64,000 nucleotides of DNA from an uncultured Lachnospiraceae bacterium (GCA_947176065.1 CAMWPB010000011.1:16273-80272), one strand, 5' to 3'. Shown: positions 1 to 8,728, numbered from the stretch's first letter. Program-made: numbers and translations. The notes: generated from the letters alone by a model not told the origin.

Positions 1-1155
1 CCAGATATAGTGCCCGAACAGATGAAAGGTATTGGTGCGGAAAATATCGGCGCCGCTCCCCACCAGAGGAAGCAGATCAAGAGCCTTCGCCAGCCGGACA
101 GGCACATTGTTATGTATGGCCGTCGGCACAAATACCACCGCCAGACTCAAAAGGAGCGCCAGCACATGATTCTTACAGCAGGCCGAGAACAGCATAACTA
201 CTCCTGCAAATCCCACCGCACCGAGCATCGTAAAGGCAAACTCATAAATTTCCGCCTGCAGCATGTTCATTGGTGCAATCGCAATCATTTTAATTGTCTG
301 GACGGGCATATCCCACCCTTCCGTCCCCAGATAAACGAGCTGCAGCACGACCGTCCCAACAGCCACAACCGCAAAAAGCTCCAGCGCAAAGGACAGCCCC
401 GTGAGAATTTTGGCAACCGCAAGTTTCCTCCATCCGTTCTTCGCCGTCAGAATCAATGGACTTGTATTGTCATGCCATTCCCCTGCAAACAAGCCGGAAA
501 GGACAATGGCGAGAAACAGCGCTATGACAATTCCCAATCCGGATACCAGATTACCCAAAACATTCGACCACCCTTCCACCCATTTCCACGAAAAAGGCTC
601 CTGCACCTTTTCATTGATCTGTAAGAGATATTCCCTCTCCCCGCCTGTCTGTCCGCTTACGTCAAGAAAGGTATGAAGTGCCTTTTCCCTTCTCTCATAA
701 AGCCCGGTGAGCTTGTCGGGATCCACATAACAGCTCATGATCATAACGTAGCGCATTTCTTCCTGTTCCAATTCCGGATAGAGTGTTCTGAGCATACTGT
801 TCACTGTCTCCCATCCCGCATTCTGGTATGTTTGAAGGGTTTCTCTATTCTCCGATCCCTGCGTTTCCTTTTCTTTCTTAAGCGCTGCAGTAAGACACTG
901 ATAATCTCTGACCCATTCCTGCAATGTCTCGTCTGTCAGTTCCCCATATTTTGAAAAATAAGCCTGGCATTTTCTTATATTTTCATATCCGTCGAAGTTT
1001 CTGCCGTCCATATTGTCTTTCCTGCTTCCGAAAGTGCCCCATTGATACATCAGAAAGCTCCCGAATACCACGCAGTAAACAAAGCATAGCAGGACACAAA
1101 TTCTGGTCGTATTTTTTCTCCATAATTTTTTATGTTCCAGTCTGAATAATTCCAT
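1..1155 (-). CDS. ABC transporter permease, C-terminus cut by window edge
   Basis: The frame opens at an ATG at 1155 and runs without a stop to the left edge (385 codons), so the C-terminus lies outside the window. The N-terminus (MELFRLEHKKLWRKN) followed by a membrane span is typical of ABC-2 type permeases. A soluble, Glu/Lys-rich loop of roughly 160 residues follows, then at least four further hydrophobic segments. Loops of this sort occur in the exporter permeases that pair with CcmA/NatA-like ATPases. The partner ATPase lies just upstream in the same direction with a 66-base gap. The substrate cannot be told from sequence; lipid, bacteriocin or antibiotic export is a guess. Confidence 0.8.
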   Translation of the reverse strand, partial: MELFRLEHKKLWRKNTTRICVLLCFVYCVVFGSFLMYQWGTFGSRKDNMDGRNFDGYENIRKCQAYFSKYGELTDETLQEWVRDYQCLTAALKKEKETQGSENRETLQTYQNAGWETVNSMLRTLYPELEQEEMRYVMIMSCYVDPDKLTGLYERREKALHTFLDVSGQTGGEREYLLQINEKVQEPFSWKWVEGWSNVLGNLVSGLGIVIALFLAIVLSGLFAGEWHDNTSPLILTAKNGWRKLAVAKILTGLSFALELFAVVAVGTVVLQLVYLGTEGWDMPVQTIKMIAIAPMNMLQAEIYEFAFTMLGAVGFAGVVMLFSACCKNHVLALLLSLAVVFVPTAIHNNVPVRLAKALDLLPLVGSGADIFRTNTFHLFGHYIW

Positions 1156-1196
1156 TCTTAATCTTTCCCTTTCTTCCGGCTCTCGCCTTATACTTA

Positions 1197-1228
1197 CGAA
1201 TGAGCAGGCTCGAAATGCTGCTCATTCG
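1197..1228. repeat. Short palindrome between ATPase and permease genes
   Basis: An 11-base arm (CGAATGAGCAG) and its exact reverse complement flank a 10-base loop. The stop codon of the upstream ATPase lies inside the right arm. No T-run follows, so it reads more as an mRNA processing or attenuation hairpin than a terminator. The arm resembles the ends of the larger inverted repeat at 61323-61452 (CGAATAAGCAG). Confidence 0.6.
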
Positions 1229-2082
1229 CGGAAACTTTGCAGATATAAGTCCTCCAGAGTCGCCTCACAGCAGACCGCCGCCTCCGCCGGCCTGTTATCC
1301 GACAAGATGCGCAGAATAACCTGCTCCCCCTCATGCCGCAGGTTGGCGACCGCCACTTTTTCCTGCCACCGTGCCGCCTCCGCAGGAGACACGGCCAGCT
1401 CCCAGACCTTCCCCGCCGCTTGCTTCGTCAGTTCCGAAACCGTGCCCCGGGACACCAGCTTTCCCTTCCGCATCAGCAATACCTCATCCGCAATGGCCTC
1501 GATATCCGACACGATATGAGTGGATAAAATGACTATCCTGTCATTTGCATAGTCGGAGATCAGATTGCGGAAACGCACCCTCTCTTTTGGGTCAAGCCCG
1601 GCAGTGGGCTCGTCCAAAATCAGAATTTGGGGATGGTTCAGGAGCGCCTGTGCAATCCCCACTCTCTGTTTCATACCTCCCGAAAAAGTCCTGAGCTTTT
1701 TTGTCTCCACGCTTCCTAAATCCACGACCTCCAGCAGCTCCTTTACCCGCTTCTTTGCCTGATCCCGCGGAATGCCCTTTAGCGCGGCCATATACAGCAG
1801 AAACTCCCTGGCTGAATAATTCGGATAATAGCCGAAATCCTGCGGCAGATATCCCAGCAAATCCCGGTAATCGGCGCCCATGGCACTCACCTCTCTGCCA
1901 TCCAGAAACACCTCCCCGGAGGTGGGCTCCAAAATGGCGCACAGCATACGCATAAGCGTCGTCTTTCCCGCACCGTTCTCTCCGAGAAGCCCGTACATAC
2001 CCGGTTTCAAAATCGTGCTGACACAGTCCACTGCTATTTTCCGGCCGTAATGTTTCGTCAAACGATCAATCGATAATTCCAT
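1222..2082 (-). CDS. ABC transporter ATP-binding protein
   Basis: This 286-residue protein is the nucleotide-binding subunit of an ABC-2 type exporter. It has Walker A (GENGAGKTT, about residues 34-42), a Q-loop (YLPQDFGYY), the signature FSGGMKQRVGIAQ, Walker B (ILILDEPTAGLD) and the switch histidine (ILSTHIVSD). The C-terminal 80 residues match the variable accessory part of CcmA/BcrA-like ATPases. Its start overlaps the end of the upstream membrane-protein gene by 17 bases, suggesting translational coupling. It should power the permease encoded directly downstream. Confidence 0.93.
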   Translation of the reverse strand: MELSIDRLTKHYGRKIAVDCVSTILKPGMYGLLGENGAGKTTLMRMLCAILEPTSGEVFLDGREVSAMGADYRDLLGYLPQDFGYYPNYSAREFLLYMAALKGIPRDQAKKRVKELLEVVDLGSVETKKLRTFSGGMKQRVGIAQALLNHPQILILDEPTAGLDPKERVRFRNLISDYANDRIVILSTHIVSDIEAIADEVLLMRKGKLVSRGTVSELTKQAAGKVWELAVSPAEAARWQEKVAVANLRHEGEQVILRILSDNRPAEAAVCCEATLEDLYLQSFRE

Positions 2083-2833
2083 AAGGTTTTCCCTCCCTTT
2101 TCATCTCCCCTATCAAACAGAGTTCTTTTCCGAAAAATGCCGCAAAGATGACAAACAAAACAATCCAGATCCCTGCCGCGGATGTTTCGTACAGCCAGGG
2201 CAGCGCTTTCGCCGATATTCCCCATCCCACACAGGAGCCTGCCATGACCACTGTCCAGACAGATATCCTTTCCTTCCGCCGCAGTCTGATCAGCCGCAGT
2301 ATAGCGGACATGCAGACCAGATACGGCACCAGACCGTACAAAATCATCTGTCCCATATTTTCACGGGAATTTTGCAGACGCATGACCAGACACAAAAGTA
2401 CGGTGATGCATATCAGATTTGCCGCTCCTGCGAGTATTAGCTTGGCAAGTATGATTTCAACCCCCGACGCCCTTGTGACTGCCTCCATCTCTCCCATTTT
2501 GTAAAACTGGCTGCGTAACAGCACCGGTATGACGGCCAACGCAAACAGCGACGTAAAGACCGAAATGTAATGTGATACATTTTCCATGAATCCGGCCTGC
2601 AGACAAACCACAAACAACACCCCCGCCTGCAGGCCGAAGATGGCCGGTCCCTCAAACCGCAAAACATCCGACAGGAACTGCCAGAATCCAGTTCTCTCCT
2701 CTTCCTCGTATTCACTCTGCCTGCGCACGATCTCTATGCACCCGGCAGCAATCTCCTCCATTTTGCGCGGACTTCCCTTCTCCCCCTGACGCAAAGAGCT
2801 TTCCAGATATTCCTCTATTCTTCTATTTTTCAT
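2066..2833 (-). CDS. Membrane protein in sigma factor/ABC operon
   Basis: A 255-residue protein with a charged cytoplasmic N-terminus of about 55 residues and roughly six hydrophobic segments. I chose the ATG at 2833, which has AAGGAG seven bases upstream; a TTG two codons earlier is less likely. It overlaps the sigma-factor gene by 11 bases and the ATPase gene by 17, so all are probably co-translated. No family was recognised. Being made together with an ECF-type sigma factor, it could be a membrane anti-sigma factor, or a third subunit of the transporter. Both are inferences from position. Confidence 0.75.
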   Translation of the reverse strand: MKNRRIEEYLESSLRQGEKGSPRKMEEIAAGCIEIVRRQSEYEEEERTGFWQFLSDVLRFEGPAIFGLQAGVLFVVCLQAGFMENVSHYISVFTSLFALAVIPVLLRSQFYKMGEMEAVTRASGVEIILAKLILAGAANLICITVLLCLVMRLQNSRENMGQMILYGLVPYLVCMSAILRLIRLRRKERISVWTVVMAGSCVGWGISAKALPWLYETSAAGIWIVLFVIFAAFFGKELCLIGEMKREGKPYGIID

Positions 2834-3338
2834 CCCCAAACTCCTTTTTCATCAGCCGCAGCGCGTTCCTGACCCGGCTCTGCGCCGTCCGCATGCTGCA
2901 TCCCATCACCTTTGCAATTTCCGAGAACCCAAGTTCCTGACCGAAGCGGAGAATAACCGCCTCCCTCTGCTCCTCCGATAAAACGCTGAGCAGACGTCGG
3001 ATTTCCTCTCTCTGTTCCACCTGTGCAATATCATTCTGTTCACCTGCAATCGTCTCCGCATCCTCCAGAGAATAAAAGGGCTTTTTTCTGCTTTCATCAA
3101 TACACAGACGATTGGCGATTGTGTACAAATATGCTCTGAACTTTTTTCTGCCCTTGTATCTTGGCAGACTCCGAAACAACTTAAAAAAAGTTTCCTGCGC
3201 CAGATCTTCCGCCTGATCCGGAACAGCGCAATGCCAGCCGCAGTATCTCAGAATGGCGGCGTAATAGCGGTCAATCAGCTCTTTTGCCGCAGCCTCGTCC
3301 CCGCCTTTGATTTTTTCAATCAATTCATCGTCGCTCAC
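2823..3338 (-). CDS. RNA polymerase sigma factor, sigma-70 family, ECF type
   Basis: 171 residues. Region 2 holds DQAEDLAQETFFKLFRSL and the following FRAYLYTIANRLCID; region 4 holds LSEEQREAVILRFGQELGF and a helix-turn-helix (SEIAKVMGCSMRTAQSRV). Regions 1 and 3 are absent, as in ECF sigma factors. I chose GTG at 3338 because GGAGG lies nine bases upstream; ATGs at 3368 and 3392 would add arginine-rich residues not typical of the family. It is the first gene of a four-gene set (sigma factor, membrane protein, ABC ATPase, ABC permease), so it probably controls that transporter in response to envelope stress. The inducing signal is unknown. Confidence 0.9.
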   Translation of the reverse strand: MSDDELIEKIKGGDEAAAKELIDRYYAAILRYCGWHCAVPDQAEDLAQETFFKLFRSLPRYKGRKKFRAYLYTIANRLCIDESRKKPFYSLEDAETIAGEQNDIAQVEQREEIRRLLSVLSEEQREAVILRFGQELGFSEIAKVMGCSMRTAQSRVRNALRLMKKEFGDEK

Positions 3339-3371
3339 ATTTGACCGCCTCCTTCTCCTAGGATGCATCCC

Positions 3372-3407
3372 TGCGTCTGTATAGCATTTCACAGATGCGT
3401 CTGTATA
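3372..3407. promoter_or_regulatory. Two 12-base direct repeats upstream of sigma factor
   Basis: TGCGTCTGTATA occurs at 3372-3383 and again at 3396-3407, starting 24 bases apart, just upstream of the sigma-factor start. This could be a regulator-binding pair in the promoter or 5' leader, or a small duplication. No clear -35/-10 pair was identified. Confidence 0.35.
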
Positions 3408-3460
3408 TAATAACGGAGCAAACTCTCTAAAGGATCAAATCTATTATAAAAATTTAAAAT

Positions 3461-3496
3461 AAAAAATACCCGTCACAGCGCAGGCCGCTTCGGGTA
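3461..3496 (-). terminator. Intrinsic terminator after methyltransferase gene
   Basis: On the minus strand a TACCCG...CGGGTA stem with an inner AGCG/CGCT pairing is followed by TTTTTTATTTT. It lies 17 bases past the stop codon of the methyltransferase gene at 3513-4286. Confidence 0.75.
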
Positions 3497-3512
3497 AGAT
3501 ATGCTAATGAAT

Positions 3513-4286
3513 TTATTCAGATAATTTTCTTGCCTTAAAACACATGGAAATCGGACACATTCTGGCTTTTCTTGCCTTTGTACTCATATCCTCCAAATTC
3601 TCCATCGTCTCCCGATCATTCTGCTCCACCATCCGCTCAATGACAAACCCGGCATCTGCCAGCGCGTTGATGTATGTTGAAACTTTTCGGTTGCATAAAA
3701 TGATTTCACTGTCGTGGACAGGCATCTTAAAACAGGACTCATCAAAATAGCTTCTTGTTAAAATGATCTGATCGTCTTCAATCACATCCCGTTTTTCGCA
3801 GGACCATGCCACACAGTAATTTAACGGGTGATGCCAGCTGAAAATAAAAGTTCCGTCCTTTTTCAGATAAGAAGCTATCTTTTGAAATGTTCCCGGCAAG
3901 TCCGTTGTCCACCCTACTCCATATATGGAATATACATAGTCAAAATAGTCCATCGGAATATCTGTCTTTTCCTCCATGGACGCACACAACAGCTTTGCCT
4001 GATAACCGTTTTGCTTTAAATATTCCCCGGCATGATCAAGCTGCTTTTGCGACAAATCCAATCCCCAAAGTTCCGCCGCCTTTCTGTCTCCCAGATATTT
4101 CAGGGAATGGCCGCTTCCGCAGCATATTTCCAGCACTTTTTTTCCTGCCACATCTTTAAAAAAACATAACTCGTCCTCGGTGACAAACTTCACCCCATAT
4201 TCCGGCAGGGAAGTGGTGCCAAACCAAAAGTCAGCGTGTTCATTCCAATATCTTTTATTGTTTTCAATGATATTATCACTGTTCAT
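3513..4286 (-). CDS. Class I SAM-dependent methyltransferase
   Basis: 257 residues with methyltransferase motif I VLEICCGSGHSLKYLG near residue 55, then LWGLDLSQKQLDHA (acidic end of strand 2) and FDYVYSIYGVGWTTDLP (motif for strand 4). The start at 4286 (MNSDNIIENN) has GGGGG seven bases upstream; the longer version beginning at 4313 lacks a good ribosome site. The fold is certain, the substrate unknown; the closest style is small-molecule methyltransferases of the UbiE/COQ5 type. It is followed by a terminator, so it ends a transcript that may begin at the methyltransferase upstream. Confidence 0.85.
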   Translation of the reverse strand: MNSDNIIENNKRYWNEHADFWFGTTSLPEYGVKFVTEDELCFFKDVAGKKVLEICCGSGHSLKYLGDRKAAELWGLDLSQKQLDHAGEYLKQNGYQAKLLCASMEEKTDIPMDYFDYVYSIYGVGWTTDLPGTFQKIASYLKKDGTFIFSWHHPLNYCVAWSCEKRDVIEDDQIILTRSYFDESCFKMPVHDSEIILCNRKVSTYINALADAGFVIERMVEQNDRETMENLEDMSTKARKARMCPISMCFKARKLSE

Positions 4287-4355
4287 CCATATTCCCCCTG
4301 TCTGCTGACACACTTGCCTAAAAAATTTACTGTTTTCTTTCCATACACCTGCTTG

Positions 4356-5138
4356 TTAGGGTTTTCTCGCAAGCTGCAAATCAATCGTGTCATATATGGT
4401 GATCTGTCCCCCAAACCGGTTAATGACCTGCTCAATTTCCGAAAAGAACACCTTTCTTGTCTCTTCCTCAATCACCATATGGTCAGAATAAGTACCCAGA
4501 AGCGCGGTATATTCCTTCGCCGTAAAGCTGCGCGTCCTGTGATAGAGTTTATAGCAGATATCCGTAAATCCGTACTTTCGCGCGATCTCAGCCCTACTCC
4601 CGGCCTCCTTTTCACCGTACTCGCTGCCTTCCGTGGAATTTGGCATATACACGTCATATATTTTTTGCAACGCCTGATGCAGTTCCTCCCTGCCCTTGTC
4701 CTTGTAGGGGTGGTTCGCAAAGCGCGCAAATACGCCGCCGCTTTTCAGCAGATCAAACACTTTCGGATATCCCGTTTCCTCCGGCACCCAATGAAAGGCG
4801 GATGCCGAATAAATCAGGTCATAGGAATTGCTCTCCCCGGTAAAGTCCTCAAATTTCGATGTCACCACCGAAAATCCCGGGTATTCCCGAAACTTCTGAC
4901 GGCACAGCTTTGAAAAATTCTTTCCGTATTCTACGGCAGTCACATTACACCCGGTTTTCAAAATCGGAAGTGTCGCCTGCCCGCCGCCGATTCCCACCTC
5001 CAGGGCATGACTCGTCTGGTCAATACTCCTGTACCGAAAAATATCTTCATATAATTCCGGTACATATTCCGGCCGCATTTTTTCATACTGTTTGGCCACC
5101 GTATCAAAGGTCCATTCCAATCCCTCAGTAATCGGCAT
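4356..5138 (-). CDS. Class I SAM-dependent methyltransferase
   Basis: 260 residues. Motif I is ALEVGIGGGQATLPIL, followed by VTAVEYGKNFSKLC; SYDLIYSASAFHWVPEE marks strand 4 and the Trp-rich loop common in Methyltransf_11 and Methyltransf_25 proteins. The start at 5138 follows GGGAGGAGG closely; the longest frame would begin at 5240 inside the preceding gene's coding region. It is clearly paralogous to the methyltransferase at 8956-9711 (same order of motifs, including GQAT-P-LKTGC and the HW-P/QW-P turn). Substrate unknown. Confidence 0.87.
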   Translation of the reverse strand: MPITEGLEWTFDTVAKQYEKMRPEYVPELYEDIFRYRSIDQTSHALEVGIGGGQATLPILKTGCNVTAVEYGKNFSKLCRQKFREYPGFSVVTSKFEDFTGESNSYDLIYSASAFHWVPEETGYPKVFDLLKSGGVFARFANHPYKDKGREELHQALQKIYDVYMPNSTEGSEYGEKEAGSRAEIARKYGFTDICYKLYHRTRSFTAKEYTALLGTYSDHMVIEEETRKVFFSEIEQVINRFGGQITIYDTIDLQLARKP

Positions 5139-5196
5139 AAAGTTTCCTCCTCCCTGTCTCTTCCTATTTCGAATGTGGAATGAAACCGGCATCTGT

Positions 5197-6015
5197 CTAA
5201 AGATTGCCGTTATCCTCATCCTCCTCAAAAACAAGCGCAAGCACTTCCTCCATCTTCCACTTCTTAGCCGGAATAATGGCCGCCCGCTCTCCGATCACTT
5301 CCTCGATGATGCGAAGTTCCAGACTCTGCCTGTGCCTTAAATGCGCAATCAAATCAGAAAACCCCTGACATCCGTGCTGTCTGCCGTAAGGAGACTGTAT
5401 CAGAAATTTCATCATCAGAGAATACCACATATCATTCCCCTGATCATCGCATCTCTCCTTTTTAATGATATCGATTGTTTCCTCCACCTGATCGCTGTAC
5501 AGATACAGCATCCGGAAATTTTCTTTTTCGATTTCCTCATACAGTCTCCGGTAAAAAGCCAGAATTTCCTCGTCACTTTTCAAATGGAACAGCATCAAAT
5601 CCTCCACGATGTTCTGGAAAAAGGAGGCTTCAAACAGATAGCCGGTACCCGAAAAATTCCAGTATCTGGAACAGATGATTTTCTCCAGCTCCTGCATGGA
5701 TTTTCGCCCGCTATAAATCTCATATTTCTCCGCTTCCTTGTGAAAGCCGGGAATATCCGTGAGGATTTTGGTGTAGGTCACAATAAAATGACTGCCCTCG
5801 CGGAAGGTATTCCGTCTGATCTCCTCCCTGATCGAATCATAACGGCATTCAAACTGACGATACTCCTCCTCCGTCATCCAGGTGCACCATGCAAGCTCAA
5901 CCGGCGAATAATCACCCTCCCTGCACACATGCAGCGCGGGAATCTGTTCGGCAATCCGATTCAACAATGTGGATTTTCCCATGCCCTGAATGCCTTCTAT
6001 CCAAATATTTTTCAT
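5197..6015 (-). CDS. P-loop nucleotide kinase-like protein
   Basis: 272 residues beginning MKNIWIEGIQGMGKST, a Walker A motif at about residues 7-15 typical of thymidylate/deoxynucleoside kinase-like folds. The rest is rich in charged helices and ends in an acidic tail (VFEEDEDNGNL). ATG at 6015 has GAGAGGAAAA in front; the frame is open further upstream to 6081 without a better site. Known relatives of this size are annotated only as ATP-binding or dTMP kinase-like proteins. No partner for a specific pathway is visible nearby, so the substrate is open. Confidence 0.75.
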   Translation of the reverse strand: MKNIWIEGIQGMGKSTLLNRIAEQIPALHVCREGDYSPVELAWCTWMTEEEYRQFECRYDSIREEIRRNTFREGSHFIVTYTKILTDIPGFHKEAEKYEIYSGRKSMQELEKIICSRYWNFSGTGYLFEASFFQNIVEDLMLFHLKSDEEILAFYRRLYEEIEKENFRMLYLYSDQVEETIDIIKKERCDDQGNDMWYSLMMKFLIQSPYGRQHGCQGFSDLIAHLRHRQSLELRIIEEVIGERAAIIPAKKWKMEEVLALVFEEDEDNGNL

Positions 6016-6096
6016 AGATTTTCCTCTCTTGAAAACACGCTGCCCGAATCCTGTAATTCTTATATCCATCCACAAAAGCACCGCCGTCTTTCCGGC

Positions 6097-6888
6097 TTAT
6101 CTGGAGGCATATAGAGGATTTGCCCTGCGAATATTTCCACCGTATATTTCTCTTAATTCCTCAAAAGCAGTCCGCACTTCCCCCGGAATATCCACATGAG
6201 CTATAAAATCTTTTCCCTTCGGACCGTACCCTTCTGCGTCATCCGTAAGTCTTGGGATTTCTCCCATCAGTAAATTCACATACCTGTCCATATCCCACAT
6301 GCCATGGATATTCCCGAAGTAGGCCAACTGACCGTTCTTGACAATGACTTCGGCTTTGTAGGCCGCAAAATTGATAATCGACACATCATCCGGGATATAC
6401 TTGCGAAGTCCGGCATCCATTCTTCGCTGCATAGTGGCATCCTGACACAGGATGATACTCCGAAACACAATCCCATAATATTTCAGCAAATCAAGCAGAT
6501 AGGTGATATTATTCCCGCAATTTGTGGACTGGGTTTCCAGATAATCCGCTTTTAAACCATATACGGCTTCCAAGTATCTGTTGAATATCTCTGCTTCCGG
6601 CAGTCCGTCCGTTATGATTGATGGACACTCTTCCTGTACCTTCTGACGAAGCGCGTCAGTCGTATGCCCAGCGCCTCCTACTATCACATATTTTTCTGCG
6701 ATTCCGTTTTTCATGGCGTCTGCAAGAACATCGCCGCCGCTTACGATACTGCCGCCAAACAGAACCATCACATCTGTCCGTTTCCATCCGTATTGATCCT
6801 GTAAGTGATCGGCAGTAAGCGTCTCAATATCCCTCTTACCACAAAAGCGTCCTAATATATTTAAATTTTTAGCTGTCTGTTCTATCAT
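6097..6888 (-). CDS. YdcF family protein (DUF218)
   Basis: 263 residues, the usual length for the E. coli YdcF group. Sequence signs are VMVLFGGSIVSGGDV (the DUF218 entry strand), YVIVGGAGHTTDALRQ, and SIILCQDATMQRRMDA, with an ETQSTNCGNNITYLLDLL segment between them. E. coli YdcF binds S-adenosylmethionine but its reaction is not established. The gene sits 81 bases upstream of the P-loop kinase gene in the same direction and probably shares its transcript. Confidence 0.85.
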   Translation of the reverse strand: MIEQTAKNLNILGRFCGKRDIETLTADHLQDQYGWKRTDVMVLFGGSIVSGGDVLADAMKNGIAEKYVIVGGAGHTTDALRQKVQEECPSIITDGLPEAEIFNRYLEAVYGLKADYLETQSTNCGNNITYLLDLLKYYGIVFRSIILCQDATMQRRMDAGLRKYIPDDVSIINFAAYKAEVIVKNGQLAYFGNIHGMWDMDRYVNLLMGEIPRLTDDAEGYGPKGKDFIAHVDIPGEVRTAFEELREIYGGNIRRANPLYASR

Positions 6889-6946
6889 GCGCCTGCATCT
6901 CCTGACATATTTTACAGATAATTATAGCACGCCCACGACACAAGAA

Positions 6947-6970
6947 AAAGAGAGAACGCATTCTCTCCTT
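6947..6970 (-). terminator. Intrinsic terminator after RNHCP gene
   Basis: Perfect AGAGAA-TGCG-TTCTCT hairpin followed on the minus strand by CTTTTTCTT, 20 bases past the stop of the RNHCP-domain gene. Confidence 0.7.
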
Positions 6971-6988
6971 TTCTGCAATCATTGACAT

Positions 6989-7414
6989 TCAGGACATACT
7001 TCCCGCTCCGCCCATCAGTCTCGTCATCTCTTCAATCCGCTCAATCGGAAACGGCGATGATGTAAGCGGTTTCATGGCAATGGACATCAGTTTCATGGGA
7101 TTATCGTCCGCCGCGATCCGGTTGGAGCTCATCTGTCCGCACTGGCGGCAGCGGTGTATGATCGCCCATTCTCCGTTTTTCCTGACCCAGACTGCCACAG
7201 GCTCCATATAGCCGCCGCAGTCAGATGCACGGTCTCCCGGTTCTATGTCCACATGTAAACTGGTCAGGCAATTGGGGCAGTGATTTCTGTGCTTACTGCC
7301 CGCACCGTCCGGCACTACCTGACGTCCGCAGACTTTACACACAAAAATTTCCCCGCATGCATGGTTTTTGTAATATCCTTTTTCAAATGTCTTTCTTTTA
7401 TTTTCCCTATTCAA
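6989..7414 (-). CDS. RNHCP domain zinc-binding protein
   Basis: 141 residues. The diagnostic string RNHCPNCL is present (KHRNHCPNCLTSLHVD), preceded by CKVCGRQVV and followed by IHRCRQCGQMSSNRI, giving three CxxC pairs that should hold zinc. RNHCP proteins are small, widely spread and of unknown biochemical role; nucleic-acid binding is often assumed from the zinc ribbons. The upstream CD3324-type gene ends 12 bases away, so the two are probably one transcript. Confidence 0.88.
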   Translation of the reverse strand: MNRENKRKTFEKGYYKNHACGEIFVCKVCGRQVVPDGAGSKHRNHCPNCLTSLHVDIEPGDRASDCGGYMEPVAVWVRKNGEWAIIHRCRQCGQMSSNRIAADDNPMKLMSIAMKPLTSSPFPIERIEEMTRLMGGAGSMS

Positions 7415-7426
7415 TTTTATTTCCTC

Positions 7427-7726
7427 CTATTCCATTCCACATTGCTCCATAGGAGGTCTTATCTGCATTTCCCTGAGAATCCTCTGTATGCTCTTTTGTG
7501 TCAGATAATACTGCAGCGCCAGTTCCTTCGTTGAAACGCCTTTCTGGTACTGCTCAAAAATCTGCTCGTTTCTGATCCGCAGTTTCTCGTTCACACCCGT
7601 GGACGAACCCCACCTTTTTCTGCACTCTTTTTTCTTAGGCACATAGAGGATTTCACCGCTCACATACGTCTGCAGGATCTCAAGAATATTTTCCGGCAGA
7701 ATTTCATCCGCCCGTCTATAGCTCAT
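7427..7726 (-). CDS. CD3324 family small helix-turn-helix protein
   Basis: 99 residues. It carries YVSGEILYVPKKKECRKRWG near the N-terminus, typical of the CD3324 family, and a C-terminal helix-turn-helix (YQKGVSTKELALQYYLTQKSI) resembling Mor-type activators. Family members are small DNA-binding proteins common in Clostridia with unknown targets. It is the first gene before the RNHCP gene. The 205 bases upstream contain only an imperfect palindrome (7759-7802). Confidence 0.82.
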   Translation of the reverse strand: MSYRRADEILPENILEILQTYVSGEILYVPKKKECRKRWGSSTGVNEKLRIRNEQIFEQYQKGVSTKELALQYYLTQKSIQRILREMQIRPPMEQCGME

Positions 7727-7758
7727 AGCTGCCTCCTAATATATTTACTTTAGGAAAC

Positions 7759-7802
7759 GCAATGGCTATCACAATTTAAATTTGAAATGTCATAGCCATT
7801 GC
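7759..7802. repeat. Intergenic palindrome
   Basis: An 11-base perfect stem GCAATGGCTAT/ATAGCCATTGC encloses an AT-rich 22-base interior that is itself partly symmetrical. It lies upstream of the CD3324-type gene. Remnant repeat or operator; nothing distinguishes the two. Confidence 0.45.
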
Positions 7803-7931
7803 TATGATACCGTGGTCTTCTTCATCAAACGCTTCACTCCTTTTTATATGGAACTACTTCATTTTTTCATACGCTTTTATCTTACATGCCATTAGAAGAA
7901 ATTACAACCTCATAAAAAGTTTTAAAAATTT

Positions 7932-8728
7932 TTATTCCAGCAGTTCCTTCGCCGCCTGATAAGCCTCCACTGTCGTCCCAAGCCCCTTGCAGGCACTCTC
8001 CAAATCTACCTGAAAGCTCTCCATAGCGTTGTCTACGTTGGAAAGTAAAACGCGCGCAGTCTCCTTCTGTACCTGCTCCATACCTTTCCTAATTCCACGT
8101 TCCTCAGCCCAGTTTAATCGACGGTAGTAATCATCACGGGCCTCCGACTGCATCCTCGCCTTCTCATCTGCTGTCAGCTCTTTATAAGTGAATACACACT
8201 CTTTGATGGCCTCGTTCTTTTCCGCCAACATCCGCATCTCCTCCCATGTCTCCGCTTTGAAAAGCCGCGCCCAGTAATATAGCTCTAGACTTATCTGTCC
8301 ATCTGCCCCTTTTTCCAATTGATTTAATTCTAACACACGTATTGACACTTTGTCACTATATTTATGTGCGGTATCCAAGTTATAAAAATAATATTCCAAA
8401 TATAGTTTTTCCGGAAACCCCTGCGGCGTAAAATCAAGAATGCCAATATGTATTGTTTCCTTTGCCTCCAGATACTTTTCTCCCTTTTCTAACTGGTCAA
8501 ACGCCCTGCATAGATAAGCCAACGATCTCTCCGGCCAGTTTCCCTCGTCAACAATCTGCATCTCAATATCCAAAATACGGCTGTCATTCAGTTCCAGCTT
8601 CAAATCCAGCATCATCATTTTATAAACATAAAATCATTTGTCAGCGGATACTTCAATTTCCCTGTGGGAAGTTTCCCTTCATCCCTTCTCTCTGTTACAT
8701 TATCGGTTTCTGCCTCTCTTTTCAACAC
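7932..8728 (-). pseudogene. Rpn-type PD-(D/E)XK nuclease, broken by internal deletion
   Basis: The 3' part (open from ATG at 8618, 228 residues) encodes the nuclease core ILDIEMQ with a preceding LDLKLELND, NWPERSLAYLCRAF, and the charged C-terminal helices of Rpn/PD-(D/E)XK transposase-family proteins. Members normally begin with a segment ending PLTNDFMF. Exactly that segment (KLKYPLTNDFMF) is encoded just upstream in another frame, from a GTG at 8728 after AGAGAGG, and hits a stop at the junction near 8616. About 50-60 residues of the usual N-terminal region are missing. The gene is therefore most likely dead, though the 3' frame could still be read. Rpn proteins promote RecA-independent recombination. 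Confidence 0.75.

Noticed and set aside
10..624. 204-codon open frame on the plus strand at the left edge
   Set aside because: Antisense to the ABC permease fragment, whose minus-strand frame is open for 385 codons with membrane spans.
3339..3392. N-terminal extension of the sigma factor to ATG 3392
   Set aside because: The extra 18 residues are unlike the family and run through the direct repeats, while GTG 3338 has a well-placed GGAGG.
7932..8618. Rpn 3' frame as an intact gene with ATG-ATG-ATG start
   Set aside because: No Shine-Dalgarno precedes it, and the expected N-terminal segment is found out of frame immediately upstream.
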